The position numbers and the translations under genes were made by a program. The notes beneath the pieces are model-generated. The model searched no databases, was not told the origin of the DNA, and saw only the letters and a list, made by a program, of their open reading frames with translations. From Candidatus Hydrogenisulfobacillus filiaventi (GTDB lineage Bacteria > Bacillota > Sulfobacillia > Sulfobacillales > R501): a stretch of DNA of 64,000 nt. The stretch spans positions 806,001 to 870,000 of the forward strand of contig LR778114.1 of NCBI GenBank assembly GCA_902809825.1. The letters run 5' to 3'. Numbering within the stretch: the stretch's first letter is position 1; every line of letters starts with the position of its first letter. This document shows positions 48,994-57,850 of this stretch, piece after piece.

Positions 48994-51338
48994 AGCTGAG
49001 CTACCGGTGGCTGGCCCGCCATCTGCCCGACCTGCCGGCCCCGGAGGTGCTGGCCGGGGACCTCACCCGCCTGGGTCTGGAGGTGGACCGCTACGGCACC
49101 TGGGGCGAGGAGCTGGGTAGCATCCGTCTGGTGGAGGTGCTGGCCCGGCGCCCGCATCCCGGGGCCGACCATCTGGCGGTGGTGACGGTGGACGACGGCC
49201 GCAACCGGGTGGAGGTGGTCACCGGGGCCCGCGACGGGCTGCCCGGCCAGCGGGTGTGGTGGGCGCCGCCGGGCACCCGCCTGCCCGACGGGCGCACCAT
49301 CGGACCGGCCACCCTGCGGGGGGTGGTGTCCCAGGGGATGCTGCTGTCGGCGGCGGAGGCCGGATTCCAGGCGCCGGGGGAGCTCTGGGTGCATGCCGGC
49401 CCGGAGCCGCCCGGCACCACCCTGCTGGAGCTGTTGGGCGGACCCGACACCGTCTATGAACTGGAACTCACCCCCAACCTGGCCGCCTACGCGCAGAGCG
49501 TGCAGGGGGTGGCCCGGGAGCTGGCCGCCCTCTACGGCCGGCCGTTGCCGCCGGAGCCCCCGGCCTTCCCCGGCTGGGGCGAGGGCGGGCCGCTGGCGGT
49601 GGAGGTGGAGGACCCGACCGCCTGTCCCCTGTACACCCTGGTGGAATGGCGGGTGGCGGGGGAGGACCCGGCCCCGCTCTGGATGCAGGCCCTGCTGCGC
49701 GCGGTGGGTCAACGGCCGTTGGGCGGGGTGGTGGACCTCACCAACTTTGTCCTCTTCGGCTGGGGTCAGCCCCTGCATGCCTTCGACGCGGATGCCGTGG
49801 AGCTCCCGGTGCGGGTGTGCCGCGCCCGGCCGGGCGAGCGGCTGGTCACCCTGGACGGCGTGGAGCGGGTCCTGGACCCGGCCGACCTGGTCATCGCCGA
49901 CGCCGGACGGGTCCTGGGCCTGGCGGGGGTGATGGGCGGGCTGGACTCGGGCGTGCGCCCCGGTACCCGCCGCATCTATCTGGAATCGGCCCATTTTGCC
50001 GCCCCGGTGGTCTTCCGCACCTTGAAGCGCCATGACCTGGCCAGCGAGGCGGCCCTGCGCTTCGGAAAGGGCAGCGATCCCGCGCTGGCCCCGGCCGGGC
50101 CCGCGCTGGTGGCGGCCTACGCCGGCGGGCTGCTGGAGCCTACCGGGCGGAGCGCCCGCGTAGGCCGGGTGCCGGAGCCGCCGGCGGTGCCCTGGCATCC
50201 CGGCCGCATCCGGGCGCTGCTGGGGGTGAACTGGGACGACCGCCGCCTGGAGGAGGCCCTGGGCCGCCTGGGCTTCCGCGTGAGCGGGGGGATGGTGCAT
50301 GCCCCCTCCTGGCGGCGGGAGGTGACCGGCAGCCATGACCTGGCCGAGGACGTGGCGCGCCTGGAGGGGTATGAGGCGGTGGGCGAGCGCCTGCCGGTGG
50401 GACCCACCGTGCTGGGGGCCCGGGACGCCGCCTGGGTGCGGGCGGACCGGGTGCGCGACCTGGCGGCGGCCGCCGGTTATCAGGAGCTGCTGACGCCCTC
50501 CTACACCGGGCCCGACGCTCCGGCCGACCCGGTCGGGGGGCCGGAGGCGCTGGCCCCCATCCGCATCGTCAATCCGCTGCGCGACCGGGAAAGCTGGCTG
50601 CGGACGGGCCTGTTGGCCACCCTGCGCGAGGCTTGGCTCTACAACCGCGACCGCGACGTGGAGCCGCAGCCGGTGTTCGAGGTGGCCCCCGTCTACGGTC
50701 GTCCCGGCGGGGGGGAGGCGGTGGCGGAACCCCTGACGCTGGCCGCCCTGCTGCCGTTGGCGGCGCCGGAAGCCTGGCCGGGGACCGGGAGCCTGTATCA
50801 GCTCAAGGGGCTGGTGGAGCTGGTGGCCGAACGCCTGGGCTGGGCGGTGGCGTTCGGGCCGCTGGAGGCGGAGCATCCCTGGTTCCATCCGGGCCGTTCC
50901 CTGGCCATCCTGGGGCCGGACGGCCGCCGGCAGGGGCTGCTCGGCGAGCTGCGGGCGGAGTTCTGGGCTCCGGCGCGGATGCGGGGGCGGGTGGCAGGCC
51001 TGGAGTGGCGGCTGCCGCTGGCCGTCGAGCCGGCCCTGCCCGTCATCCGCCACGCCCCCCGCTTCCCGGCGGTGGTGCGCGACCTGTCCTTTGTGGTGCC
51101 GGAGGAGTCTGGGTGGGCGGAGTGGGAGGCAGTGCTGGCGGCCGCCCGGCCGCCGCGACTGGAGGCCTGGCGGCTCATGGACCGCTTCCGGGGCGGATTC
51201 GGGCTGTCCTTTACGGTGCGCTTCACCTTCCGCGCCCCCGACCGCACCCTCACCGACGCGGAGGTGGATGGCGATATGGCCCGCCTGATGGCAGCCCTGG
51301 AGGTGCGAGGCGCCCGGGTGCGGGGGGCCTCGACCTAG
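48990..51338 (+). CDS. pheT: Phenylalanyl-tRNA synthetase beta subunit
   Basis: A 782-aa protein with start overlapping the pheS stop (ATGA). Domains in order: OB-fold tRNA-binding region (residues 40-150, LARRPHPGADHLAVVTVDDG), B3/B4 editing region, B5 DNA-binding-like domain, catalytic-like core, and the C-terminal FDX-anticodon-binding domain (FPAVVRDLSFVVPEESGW...FRFRGGFG-like DRFRGGFGLSFTVRFTF). The heterotetramer charges tRNA-Phe; the beta subunit also edits Tyr-tRNA-Phe. Confidence 0.95.
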   Translation: MKLSYRWLARHLPDLPAPEVLAGDLTRLGLEVDRYGTWGEELGSIRLVEVLARRPHPGADHLAVVTVDDGRNRVEVVTGARDGLPGQRVWWAPPGTRLPDGRTIGPATLRGVVSQGMLLSAAEAGFQAPGELWVHAGPEPPGTTLLELLGGPDTVYELELTPNLAAYAQSVQGVARELAALYGRPLPPEPPAFPGWGEGGPLAVEVEDPTACPLYTLVEWRVAGEDPAPLWMQALLRAVGQRPLGGVVDLTNFVLFGWGQPLHAFDADAVELPVRVCRARPGERLVTLDGVERVLDPADLVIADAGRVLGLAGVMGGLDSGVRPGTRRIYLESAHFAAPVVFRTLKRHDLASEAALRFGKGSDPALAPAGPALVAAYAGGLLEPTGRSARVGRVPEPPAVPWHPGRIRALLGVNWDDRRLEEALGRLGFRVSGGMVHAPSWRREVTGSHDLAEDVARLEGYEAVGERLPVGPTVLGARDAAWVRADRVRDLAAAAGYQELLTPSYTGPDAPADPVGGPEALAPIRIVNPLRDRESWLRTGLLATLREAWLYNRDRDVEPQPVFEVAPVYGRPGGGEAVAEPLTLAALLPLAAPEAWPGTGSLYQLKGLVELVAERLGWAVAFGPLEAEHPWFHPGRSLAILGPDGRRQGLLGELRAEFWAPARMRGRVAGLEWRLPLAVEPALPVIRHAPRFPAVVRDLSFVVPEESGWAEWEAVLAAARPPRLEAWRLMDRFRGGFGLSFTVRFTFRAPDRTLTDAEVDGDMARLMAALEVRGARVRGAST

Positions 51339-51426
51339 TTCCGGCGCATTCCCTGCCCCCGCGGGCAGGAATTTGCCCCCGCCGTCGAGAATGGGGGAAC
51401 AAACGGCTTGGGGGGGCGTGCAGGCG

Positions 51427-51711
51427 ATGGAGGACGGGCAGACCCGGACCACGGTGTCGATCTACGGGGAGGATTACGCCATCCGCTCCGACCTGCCGCC
51501 GGAAACGGTGGAGGAGCTGGCCCGCTACGTGGACACCCGCATGCGGGTGCTGGCGGCGCGCAATCCCCACGTGCCGGCGGGACGCCTGGCCATTCTGGTG
51601 GCCCTCAACTGCGCCGAGGAGGTCCTGCGGCTGGAGGCCAAGACCGAGGAGCTGACCGCCGCCCTGCAGCAGCGCTGGCGCAGCCGGCAGGTGCACAAGA
51701 AGGGGTCGTAA
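51427..51711 (+). CDS. zapA: Cell division protein ZapA
   Basis: A 94-aa protein with the ZapA pattern: TTVSIYGEDYAIRSDLPPETVEELARYVDTRM and a C-terminal coiled-coil helix (LNCAEEVLRLEAKTEELTAALQQ). It bundles FtsZ filaments. ATG at 51427; an in-frame GTG at 51418 is possible. Position between pheT and mutS2 is common in Bacillota. Confidence 0.88.
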   Translation: MEDGQTRTTVSIYGEDYAIRSDLPPETVEELARYVDTRMRVLAARNPHVPAGRLAILVALNCAEEVLRLEAKTEELTAALQQRWRSRQVHKKGS

Positions 51712-51715
51712 GGCC

Positions 51716-52429
51716 GTGCCCGGTCTGGTGTGGTGGATCGGGTACGGGCCACGGCCGCCGGCCGGGCAGGCCGGCGGCTTTCTTGATGCCGGCCTGGGGC
51801 TGCGGGGCGCTCCGCTGCGGGAGACGGTCCTCTCCGCCCTGGCGACCGGGGCCAATCCTGCGCCGGTGACTGGGCCGGCGCACCGGCGGGGCCGCCCCGA
51901 CCCGGCCTGGGCGGCGTGGCTCCGGCAGTGCGGCCTCGGTTCCCGGCTGGCGGCGGCGGGCCGGCCGGTGCGGGGGGTCACCGCCTGGCCCCCGGCCGCC
52001 TTCCGGGGTAGCCCCGCGGTGGAGATGCTGCTGGCTCCCGACCCGCCCGCAACCCTGGGGGACCTGCGCCGGGGGCTGGCGCTGGCGCCGGACGTGACGG
52101 GGACCGCGCTGGCTGCCCGCGGCCACCACGGCCTGCCCCTGCGGGATGCGCCGGCGGCGGCCGCCCTCCTGGCGGGCCTTCTGCAACGGTATGCTATGCT
52201 GATCTTCGTGGCTGCACGGGCCGTGGATGCGGACCTGGCCGGGGCGGTGCTGGCGGGGGTGACGGCCGCGGGCGGCCAGTGGCTAGCGGTGGCCGTGCCC
52301 GATCGGCCGGCAGACGCGGGGGTGGCCTGGGCGGCGGGCCGTGACCCCGGCGGGCCCCGGCCCCGGGGCGTCACCGACCTGGCGGCCTACCTGATACGGA
52401 TGATGGAGGAGGGGCCGGAAGGGGCGTGA
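51716..52429 (+). CDS. Hypothetical protein between zapA and mutS2
   Basis: A 237-aa protein rich in Ala, Pro, Gly and Arg, with alternating predicted strands and helices (YAMLIFVAARAVDADLAGAVLAG, GQWLAVAVPDRPADAGVAW, GVTDLAAYLIRMM). No membrane segment or clear motif. GTG start at 51716 with AAGGGG ahead; its stop overlaps the mutS2 start. The late GQWLAVAVPDR / GVTDLAAYLI order is vaguely like the end of the alkaline-phosphatase superfamily, but I see no metal ligands. Unassigned. Confidence 0.6.
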   Translation: MPGLVWWIGYGPRPPAGQAGGFLDAGLGLRGAPLRETVLSALATGANPAPVTGPAHRRGRPDPAWAAWLRQCGLGSRLAAAGRPVRGVTAWPPAAFRGSPAVEMLLAPDPPATLGDLRRGLALAPDVTGTALAARGHHGLPLRDAPAAAALLAGLLQRYAMLIFVAARAVDADLAGAVLAGVTAAGGQWLAVAVPDRPADAGVAWAAGRDPGGPRPRGVTDLAAYLIRMMEEGPEGA

Positions 52430-54762
52430 CCACCACGCAAGGCGCAGGGGGAGACTGGCTGCGCAACGCCCTCGACCTGGAGCGGGTGCTGGCCCGCATC
52501 CGGGAGCAGGCCGAGACCCCCATGGGAGCCGACCGCGTTGCCGCCCTGGCGCCGCCGCTGCCGGACCCGGTCTCCGCCCAGGCCCTGGGCCGCGAAGCCG
52601 AGACCCTACTGGCGCTGGGGGCCGGGCTGGCGGGGGCGGTGCGGGTGGGCCGCCTAGCCCGGCGCGCCGCCCGGGGCGGCGTGCTCGACGCCGGGGAACT
52701 GGCGGGGGTGGCCCGGACCCTGGCGCGGACGGAGACGGTGCGGGCCAAGGCCGAGCCCGGCCTCACCCCCGGCTGGGCCGCCCGCCTGGGCGCGCTGGCC
52801 CTGCCGGGGGCCCTGCGGGAGGCCGTGGAACGGGTGGTGGCGCCCGACGGGTCGGTGCGGGACACCGCCAGCCCGCTGCTGGCCGACCTGCGCGCCCGCC
52901 AGCGCCGGTTGTGGGAGGAGATCGACGGCATCCTGGCCGGCATCCTGCATTCGCCCCACTGGGCGCCCTACCTGCAGGAGCCGGTGGTCACGGAACGGGC
53001 CGGCCGGCGGGTGGTGCCGGTCAAGGTGGGGTTCCGCAACAAGGTGGCCGGCATCGTCCACGACCAGTCGGCCAGCGGCCAGACGGTGTTCGTGGAGCCG
53101 ATGGCGGTGGTGGACCGCCACAACCGCATTGCCCTCCTGCTGCGGGAGGAGACGGCGGAGATTGAGCGCCTGCTGACCGAGCTGTCGCGGGCGGTGGGGG
53201 CGGAGGCGCCCGCTCTGGAGGCGGTGGAAGAGGTGCTGGCCGACCTCGACGTGGCCCTGGCCGGGGTCCGCTACGGACAGGGGCTGGACGGCCGCTGGCC
53301 GCGCCTGGGCGGGCAGCGCTTCCTCATCCGGTCCGGACGCCACCCCCTCCTTCAGGACCCTGTGCCCCTGGACCTGGCAGTGGAGGACCGGCGGCCGGTG
53401 CTGGTCATCACCGGGCCCAACACCGGGGGCAAGACGGTGGCCTTGAAAACCGCCGGGCTGGTCGCGGCCCTGGCCCTGCTGGGGATGATGGTGCCGGCGG
53501 CGGAGGGGACCGAGGTCCCGCTGTATACCGCTATCCTGGCCGACATCGGGGACGAGCAGAGCCTGGAACAGAACCTGTCCACCTTTGCCAGTCACATCGC
53601 CCGCCTGGTGCCGCTGGTGCGGCTGGCGGATGCAGGGGCGCGGCCGCTGTTGGCCCTCATCGACGAGATCGGGGCCGGCACCGACCCGGATGAAGGCGCG
53701 GCCTTGGCCCAGGCCCTGGTGGAGCGACTGGCGGCAGCCGGGGTGCACACCCTGGTCAGCACCCACTTCGGGCGCCTCAAGCTGTTGGCGTACGAGGACC
53801 CGCGCATCCAGAACGCGCGGGTCGAATTCGACCGCGAAACCCTGGCCCCCACCTACCGCCTGGTGCTGGGGCAGCCGGGCAGCTCCCACGCCCTCTACAT
53901 CGCGGCCCGGCTGGGGCTGGATGCGGCCCTGGTGCAGCGGGCGCGGGAGCTGATCGGCGAGCGGGGGCAGGCCCTGGAGGGGGCCATTGAAGCGGTGGGC
54001 ACCCTGACCCGCCGGCTGGAGGAGACGGAACGGGAGCTGGAGGCACGCCGGCGCGACCTGGAGGCGGAGGAGGCTGCCCTGCGGGCCCGCATCACCCGCT
54101 GGGAGGAGCGGCGCCAGGCGGAGGAGGAGCGCCTGCGCGTGCAGTGGCAGGCGGAGCTCCGGCGCCTGCGTGAGGAGGTGCGGCGGCTGGCGGCCCAGGT
54201 CGAAGCCAGCGAGGGCAAGGCCCGCTTTCAGGCCCTGGAGGAGCTGCGGCGGACCCTGCGCGAGGCGGCCCCGCCGCCCCCGGTGGCGGGGCCACCGGGG
54301 CCGGCTCCTGCCCTGACGGTGGGGGTGCGCGTCCGTATCCGCGGGTTTGAGGATCCCGGGGTGGTGCAGGAGCTGGCGGGACGCACCGCCACCGTGGAGG
54401 TGGGGGGCATGCGCATCAAGCTGCCGGTGGAGGAGCTGGAGCTGGCGGAAGCCCCGGCGGCGGCCCGTCCGCGCGGGGGCGGGCGCACCCCCGCCACCGC
54501 CGCCCGCATGGCCCGCGTCTCCCCCGAGGAGGATGTGCGCGGGCTGACGGTGGACGATGCCCTGGCGGTGGTGGACAAGTTCCTAGACAACGCCCTGCTG
54601 CTGGGACTGGACACGGTGCGTATCATCCACGGCAAGGGCACCGGCACCCTGCGCCGGGCCTTGAACGCCTGGCTGGCCCATGATCCCCGCGTGGCGGAGC
54701 GGCGGCTGGGGGGGCCGGCCGAGGGCGGCGACGGGGTCACGGTGGTACGGCTCAAGGGCTGA
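52426..54762 (+). CDS. mutS2: Endonuclease MutS2
   Basis: A 778-aa MutS2. There is no mismatch-recognition domain. It has the clamp/lever region, then the ATPase with Walker A ITGPNTGGKTVALKTAGL, ADIGDEQSLEQNLSTFASH, Walker B LIDEIGAGTDPDEGAALAQAL and STHFGRLKLLAYED. A long coiled coil follows (residues 515-610), then a KOW-like linker and a C-terminal Smr nuclease domain (DVRGLTVDDALAVVDKFLDN, IIHGKGTGTLRRAL). Family roles are limiting recombination and ribosome rescue by splitting collided ribosomes. GTG start overlaps the previous stop (GTGA). Confidence 0.94.
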   Translation: MTTTQGAGGDWLRNALDLERVLARIREQAETPMGADRVAALAPPLPDPVSAQALGREAETLLALGAGLAGAVRVGRLARRAARGGVLDAGELAGVARTLARTETVRAKAEPGLTPGWAARLGALALPGALREAVERVVAPDGSVRDTASPLLADLRARQRRLWEEIDGILAGILHSPHWAPYLQEPVVTERAGRRVVPVKVGFRNKVAGIVHDQSASGQTVFVEPMAVVDRHNRIALLLREETAEIERLLTELSRAVGAEAPALEAVEEVLADLDVALAGVRYGQGLDGRWPRLGGQRFLIRSGRHPLLQDPVPLDLAVEDRRPVLVITGPNTGGKTVALKTAGLVAALALLGMMVPAAEGTEVPLYTAILADIGDEQSLEQNLSTFASHIARLVPLVRLADAGARPLLALIDEIGAGTDPDEGAALAQALVERLAAAGVHTLVSTHFGRLKLLAYEDPRIQNARVEFDRETLAPTYRLVLGQPGSSHALYIAARLGLDAALVQRARELIGERGQALEGAIEAVGTLTRRLEETERELEARRRDLEAEEAALRARITRWEERRQAEEERLRVQWQAELRRLREEVRRLAAQVEASEGKARFQALEELRRTLREAAPPPPVAGPPGPAPALTVGVRVRIRGFEDPGVVQELAGRTATVEVGGMRIKLPVEELELAEAPAAARPRGGGRTPATAARMARVSPEEDVRGLTVDDALAVVDKFLDNALLLGLDTVRIIHGKGTGTLRRALNAWLAHDPRVAERRLGGPAEGGDGVTVVRLKG

Positions 54763-54771
54763 GGAGCCCTA

Positions 54772-54780
54772 TGCTATGAT
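54772..54780 (+). promoter_or_regulatory. Extended -10 promoter before tyrS
   Basis: TGCTATGAT lies in the 71-bp gap between mutS2 and tyrS. No clear -35. No T-box is present, unlike thrS and pheS here. Confidence 0.5.
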
Positions 54781-54833
54781 GAGGGCGGATACGGCCCCGC
54801 CGGCGGCGCATTCCCAGGGAAGGCAGGATCGGG

Positions 54834-56048
54834 TTGAACACCATTATGGACGGTAGCATTGCCAAAACGGTCGATTACCTGGTGCGGGGCTGCGAGGATG
54901 TGGTCAGCCCCGACCTCCTGGCCCGCAAGCTGGAGCAGGTGCCGGTGCGGGGCCCCCTCACGGTCAAGCTGGGGGTCGACCCCACCGCGCCTGACCTGCA
55001 CCTGGGGCACACGGTAGTGATGGAGAAGCTGCGCCAGTTCCAGGACCTGGGCCACCGGGTGGTGCTCCTGATCGGGGACATGACCGGACGGGTGGGGGAT
55101 CCCACCGAGAAGGCCAGCACCCGCAAGCAGCTGAGCGCGGAGGAGGTGGCGGCCTTTGCCCGCACCTACGTGGAGCAGGCGGGCAAGGTGCTGGATGTCG
55201 AGCGGCTCACCGTCCGCTACAACAGCGAATGGCTGGAAGCGCTGCAGTTCGCGGACGTGGTGGAGCTGCTCTCGCGCATGACGGTGGCCCGGGTGCTGGA
55301 GCGGGACGATTTCGCCCGCCGTTTCGCCGCCCACGTGCCCATCCACCTGCATGAGCTGCTCTATCCGCTCATGCAGGGATATGATTCCGTAGCCCTGCGG
55401 GCGGATGTGGAACTGGGTGGCACCGACCAGCGCTTTAACATCATGACCGCCCGGCAGATCCAGGAAGCGTACGGGCAGGAGCCGGAGGTGGGCATGTTCC
55501 TGCCGATCCTGGAAGGTACCGACGGCGTCCGCCGGATGGGCAAGAGCCTCGGCAACTACATCGGGATCAGCGAACCGCCGGAGGAGATCTACGGCAAGAC
55601 CATGTCCATCCCCGATAGCCTGATAGAGCGGTGGGGTGTGCTACTCTTAGGCTGGGATGCGGCGGAGGTCCGGGCCCGCCTGGCAGCGGGCACCAATCCG
55701 CGCGACCTGAAGGCGGAGTTGGCCCGTGCCCTGGTGGCGCGGTTCTGGAATCCGGCCGCGGCGGAGGCAGCGGAAGCGGCCTTCAACCGCACCTTCCGGG
55801 AACGCCAGGTGCCGGAGGACGCCCCCCGGGTGCCGCTGCCGTCCGACCCCTGGCAGGGGCCGGCCCTGGATCTGGTGGCGCGTCTGCCCGGTATCCCCAG
55901 CCGCAGCGAGGCGCGGCGCCTGCTGCAGCAGGGGGCGGTGGTGGTGGATGGCGAACGCCTGGGGGACGGGGCGACGGTCACGGTGCGGGCAGGCAGCTGG
56001 GTGCGGGTGGGTAAGCGGCGGTTTTTCCGGCTGGAGGCCGGCGGCTAG
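54834..56048 (+). CDS. tyrS: Tyrosyl-tRNA synthetase
   Basis: A 404-aa class I synthetase from TTG at 54834 (ATG at 54846 is an alternative). The HIGH motif is PDLHLGHTVVM, the signature loop is RRMGKSLGNYIG (KMSKS equivalent), and GGTDQRFNIMTARQIQ contacts tyrosine. The C-terminal S4 domain ends RSEARRLLQQGAVVVDGERL. The layout resembles the TyrZ-type enzyme rather than the longer-insert TyrS of Bacillus. Confidence 0.93.
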   Translation: MNTIMDGSIAKTVDYLVRGCEDVVSPDLLARKLEQVPVRGPLTVKLGVDPTAPDLHLGHTVVMEKLRQFQDLGHRVVLLIGDMTGRVGDPTEKASTRKQLSAEEVAAFARTYVEQAGKVLDVERLTVRYNSEWLEALQFADVVELLSRMTVARVLERDDFARRFAAHVPIHLHELLYPLMQGYDSVALRADVELGGTDQRFNIMTARQIQEAYGQEPEVGMFLPILEGTDGVRRMGKSLGNYIGISEPPEEIYGKTMSIPDSLIERWGVLLLGWDAAEVRARLAAGTNPRDLKAELARALVARFWNPAAAEAAEAAFNRTFRERQVPEDAPRVPLPSDPWQGPALDLVARLPGIPSRSEARRLLQQGAVVVDGERLGDGATVTVRAGSWVRVGKRRFFRLEAGG

Positions 56049-56078
56049 ACTGCCGGGGTGACGGGAAAGGGGTCGGCG

Positions 56079-56810
56079 GTGGCGGCGCAGGAGGAAGAGG
56101 CGCAGGGCTGGCAGGACATCGCCCAGGGGGAACTGGAGGCGGCGGAGCGGCATTTCCGCCGGGCACTGGAGCTGGACCCCTCGCGGGCGGACGCGCTGAA
56201 CGGCCTGGGCACGGTGTATCTGTCGTGGGGAGACCTGGAGGAGGCCGCGGAGCTCTTCCGCATGGCCATCCTGCAGGCGGAGCAGGACCTGCCCCGCCGC
56301 AAGCGGCGGACGGGCTGGCAGGATGCGCAGGTGCGGCCGTATGTGCGGGGACTGTATCATTTGAGCCTCACCCAGATCCGGCGGGGGCTCTGGGATGAGG
56401 CCATCGACCTTTTGCGGGAGCTCATCGCCTGGGACAGCGGCGGCATGGACGGGGAGGCACATTACCTGCTGGGCCAGATGCAGCAGCGCCACGGGCGGCT
56501 GGAGGAGGCGGCCGCCGCCTATACGGCCGCCAGCGCCCATCTGGACGAGGCCTGGTATGCGCTGGGGCTGGTGCGCTTCCTGGAAGGGCGGGAGCGGGAG
56601 GCGCGGGCGGCCTGGCGGGAGGCCCTGGGGCGGCTGCCGGGGGTGGTGCCCTTCCTGCTGTATTATCCCCGGCTGGTGCCCATCCCCGCCCCCCGCATCG
56701 AGGACACCCCCTTCCTCATCCTGCGCCGCTACGTAATCGACAACGCCGACCTCTGGACCTCCGCCGCGCGGGCGGCGCTGGAGGAACTGGCCCGGGAGCA
56801 GTCGGAGTAG
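56079..56810 (+). CDS. Tetratricopeptide repeat protein
   Basis: A 243-aa protein with TPR units: GELEAAERHFRRALELDPSR, ADALNGLGTVYLSWGDLEEA, YHLSLTQIRRGLWDEAIDLL, AHYLLGQMQQRHGRLEEAAA, YALGLVRFLEGREREARAAW. No signal peptide; cytoplasmic scaffold. The GTG at 56079 is six bases from AAAGGGG and is preferred over GTG 56058. It lies between tyrS and the ThiF-like genes with short gaps, and may be in their operon. Confidence 0.75.
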   Translation: MAAQEEEAQGWQDIAQGELEAAERHFRRALELDPSRADALNGLGTVYLSWGDLEEAAELFRMAILQAEQDLPRRKRRTGWQDAQVRPYVRGLYHLSLTQIRRGLWDEAIDLLRELIAWDSGGMDGEAHYLLGQMQQRHGRLEEAAAAYTAASAHLDEAWYALGLVRFLEGREREARAAWREALGRLPGVVPFLLYYPRLVPIPAPRIEDTPFLILRRYVIDNADLWTSAARAALEELAREQSE

Positions 56811-56822
56811 GGGGCGGGGCTG

Positions 56823-57467
56823 GTGCAGGTGGCGCTGGTGGGAGCGGGGGCGCTGGGGTCGCCCTTGGCCTGGGCGCTGGTCCGCCTGCCCGCGGTTACC
56901 CGCCTCACGGTGGTGGACGGCGACCGGGTGGCGCTTTCCAACCTGCCCCGCCAGCCCTGGTACGGTCCGGATGACCTGGGCCGGCCCAAGGCGGCCCTGC
57001 TGGCGGAACGGGTGGCGGCGGCCGGGGGCCCGGCGGTGGAGGCTCGGATTGAGATGGTGACCGCCGCCAACGCCGGCCGTCTGCTGGCAGATGCGGAACT
57101 GGTGGTCGACGGCAGCGACAACTGGGCGGCGCGCCGTACCATCGAGGCCTTCGCTGCCGCGCGGGGCATCCCCTGGATCTACGCCGCCGCGCTGGGGTGG
57201 GACGGCCTGACCGCCTGGATGGCCCCCGACGGCCCCTGCCTGCGCTGCTGGTTCGGGGAGCCGGGCGGCGACGGGCCTCGCTGCTTTGAAGCGGGGGCGG
57301 TGGGCGCGGTGACCCTGGCGGTGGCGGGCGTGGCGGTGGCGGAACTGGAACGGCGGCTGGCGGGGGAGGATCCCCCGCCCCGCCTATGGCTGGTGGACGG
57401 CCGCCGGGGACGGGTGACGGCCCTGGGCGGGCCGCCGGCGCCCTGCCCCCACCGGCGTCCGGCCTGA
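56823..57467 (+). CDS. ThiF/MoeB-family E1-like adenylyltransferase (short)
   Basis: A 214-aa protein starting directly with the nucleotide motif VALVGAGALGSPLAWALVRL, followed by LTVVDGDRVALSNLPRQPWYGPDDLGRPKAALLAERV, with the arginine and the aspartates that bind ATP-Mg. VVDGSDNWAARRTIEAFA and the cysteine pair in GPCLRCWFGEPG follow, with PRCFEAGAVGAV after it. This is the ThiF/MoeB fold that adenylates the C-terminus of a small sulfur-carrier protein. It lacks the usual N-terminal helix, which appears instead in the next gene. No ThiS/MoaD-like carrier is seen nearby. Confidence 0.82.
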   Translation: MQVALVGAGALGSPLAWALVRLPAVTRLTVVDGDRVALSNLPRQPWYGPDDLGRPKAALLAERVAAAGGPAVEARIEMVTAANAGRLLADAELVVDGSDNWAARRTIEAFAAARGIPWIYAAALGWDGLTAWMAPDGPCLRCWFGEPGGDGPRCFEAGAVGAVTLAVAGVAVAELERRLAGEDPPPRLWLVDGRRGRVTALGGPPAPCPHRRPA

Positions 57468-57481
57468 AGGAGGGCGGGGCC

Positions 57482-57850
57482 ATGGCGGCGGAGCCTTGGG
57501 AGGAGCGCTTTGCCCGGCAGATGCTGGTGGACGGCATCGGCTACGACGGGCAGCGGCGCATCCTCGCCACCCGGGTCACCGTGGTGGGGCCGGAGCCGTG
57601 GGTCTCCCTGGCTTTCCGCTACCTGGCGGCCGCCGGGTTCCAGGCGGAGGCGGTGCCCGCCCCCGCCGGACCTCTACGGGTGCGGGTGGGGGCGGCGGAG
57701 ACGGTCCTGGCACCGGCCTCGGGGGTGGGAGGCGGCATGCTGACAGCGGCCCGGGTGGTGCTGGCGGCCCTCGAGGCGGCCCTGGAGCCGGGATCGGAGG
57801 AGGAGCACGGTGCAGGACCGGGTGCGGGTGGTGCTGGCGCAACTGAATAG
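57482..57850 (+). CDS. ThiF-like N-terminal half protein (122 aa)
   Basis: The ATG at 57482 has AAGGAGGG. The first part, WEERFARQMLVDGIGYDGQRRILATRVTVVG, copies the conserved N-terminus of MoeB/ThiF proteins (R-RQ---GIG-EGQ--L-----VVG). After that the ATP-binding glycines are absent (PEPWVSLAFRYLAAAGFQ) and the chain soon ends. It could be an inactive partner of the preceding E1-like protein, completing a heterodimer as in some split or pseudo-E1 pairs. It overlaps nadE by 41 bases. Confidence 0.65.
   Translation: MAAEPWEERFARQMLVDGIGYDGQRRILATRVTVVGPEPWVSLAFRYLAAAGFQAEAVPAPAGPLRVRVGAAETVLAPASGVGGGMLTAARVVLAALEAALEPGSEEEHGAGPGAGGAGATE

Noticed and set aside
48933-51452. 839-codon minus-strand frame opposite pheT
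   Set aside because: Antisense shadow of pheT with no ribosome site and no family pattern.
54763-54833. T-box leader before tyrS
   Set aside because: Only 71 bases separate mutS2 and tyrS and no T-box core sequence is present.
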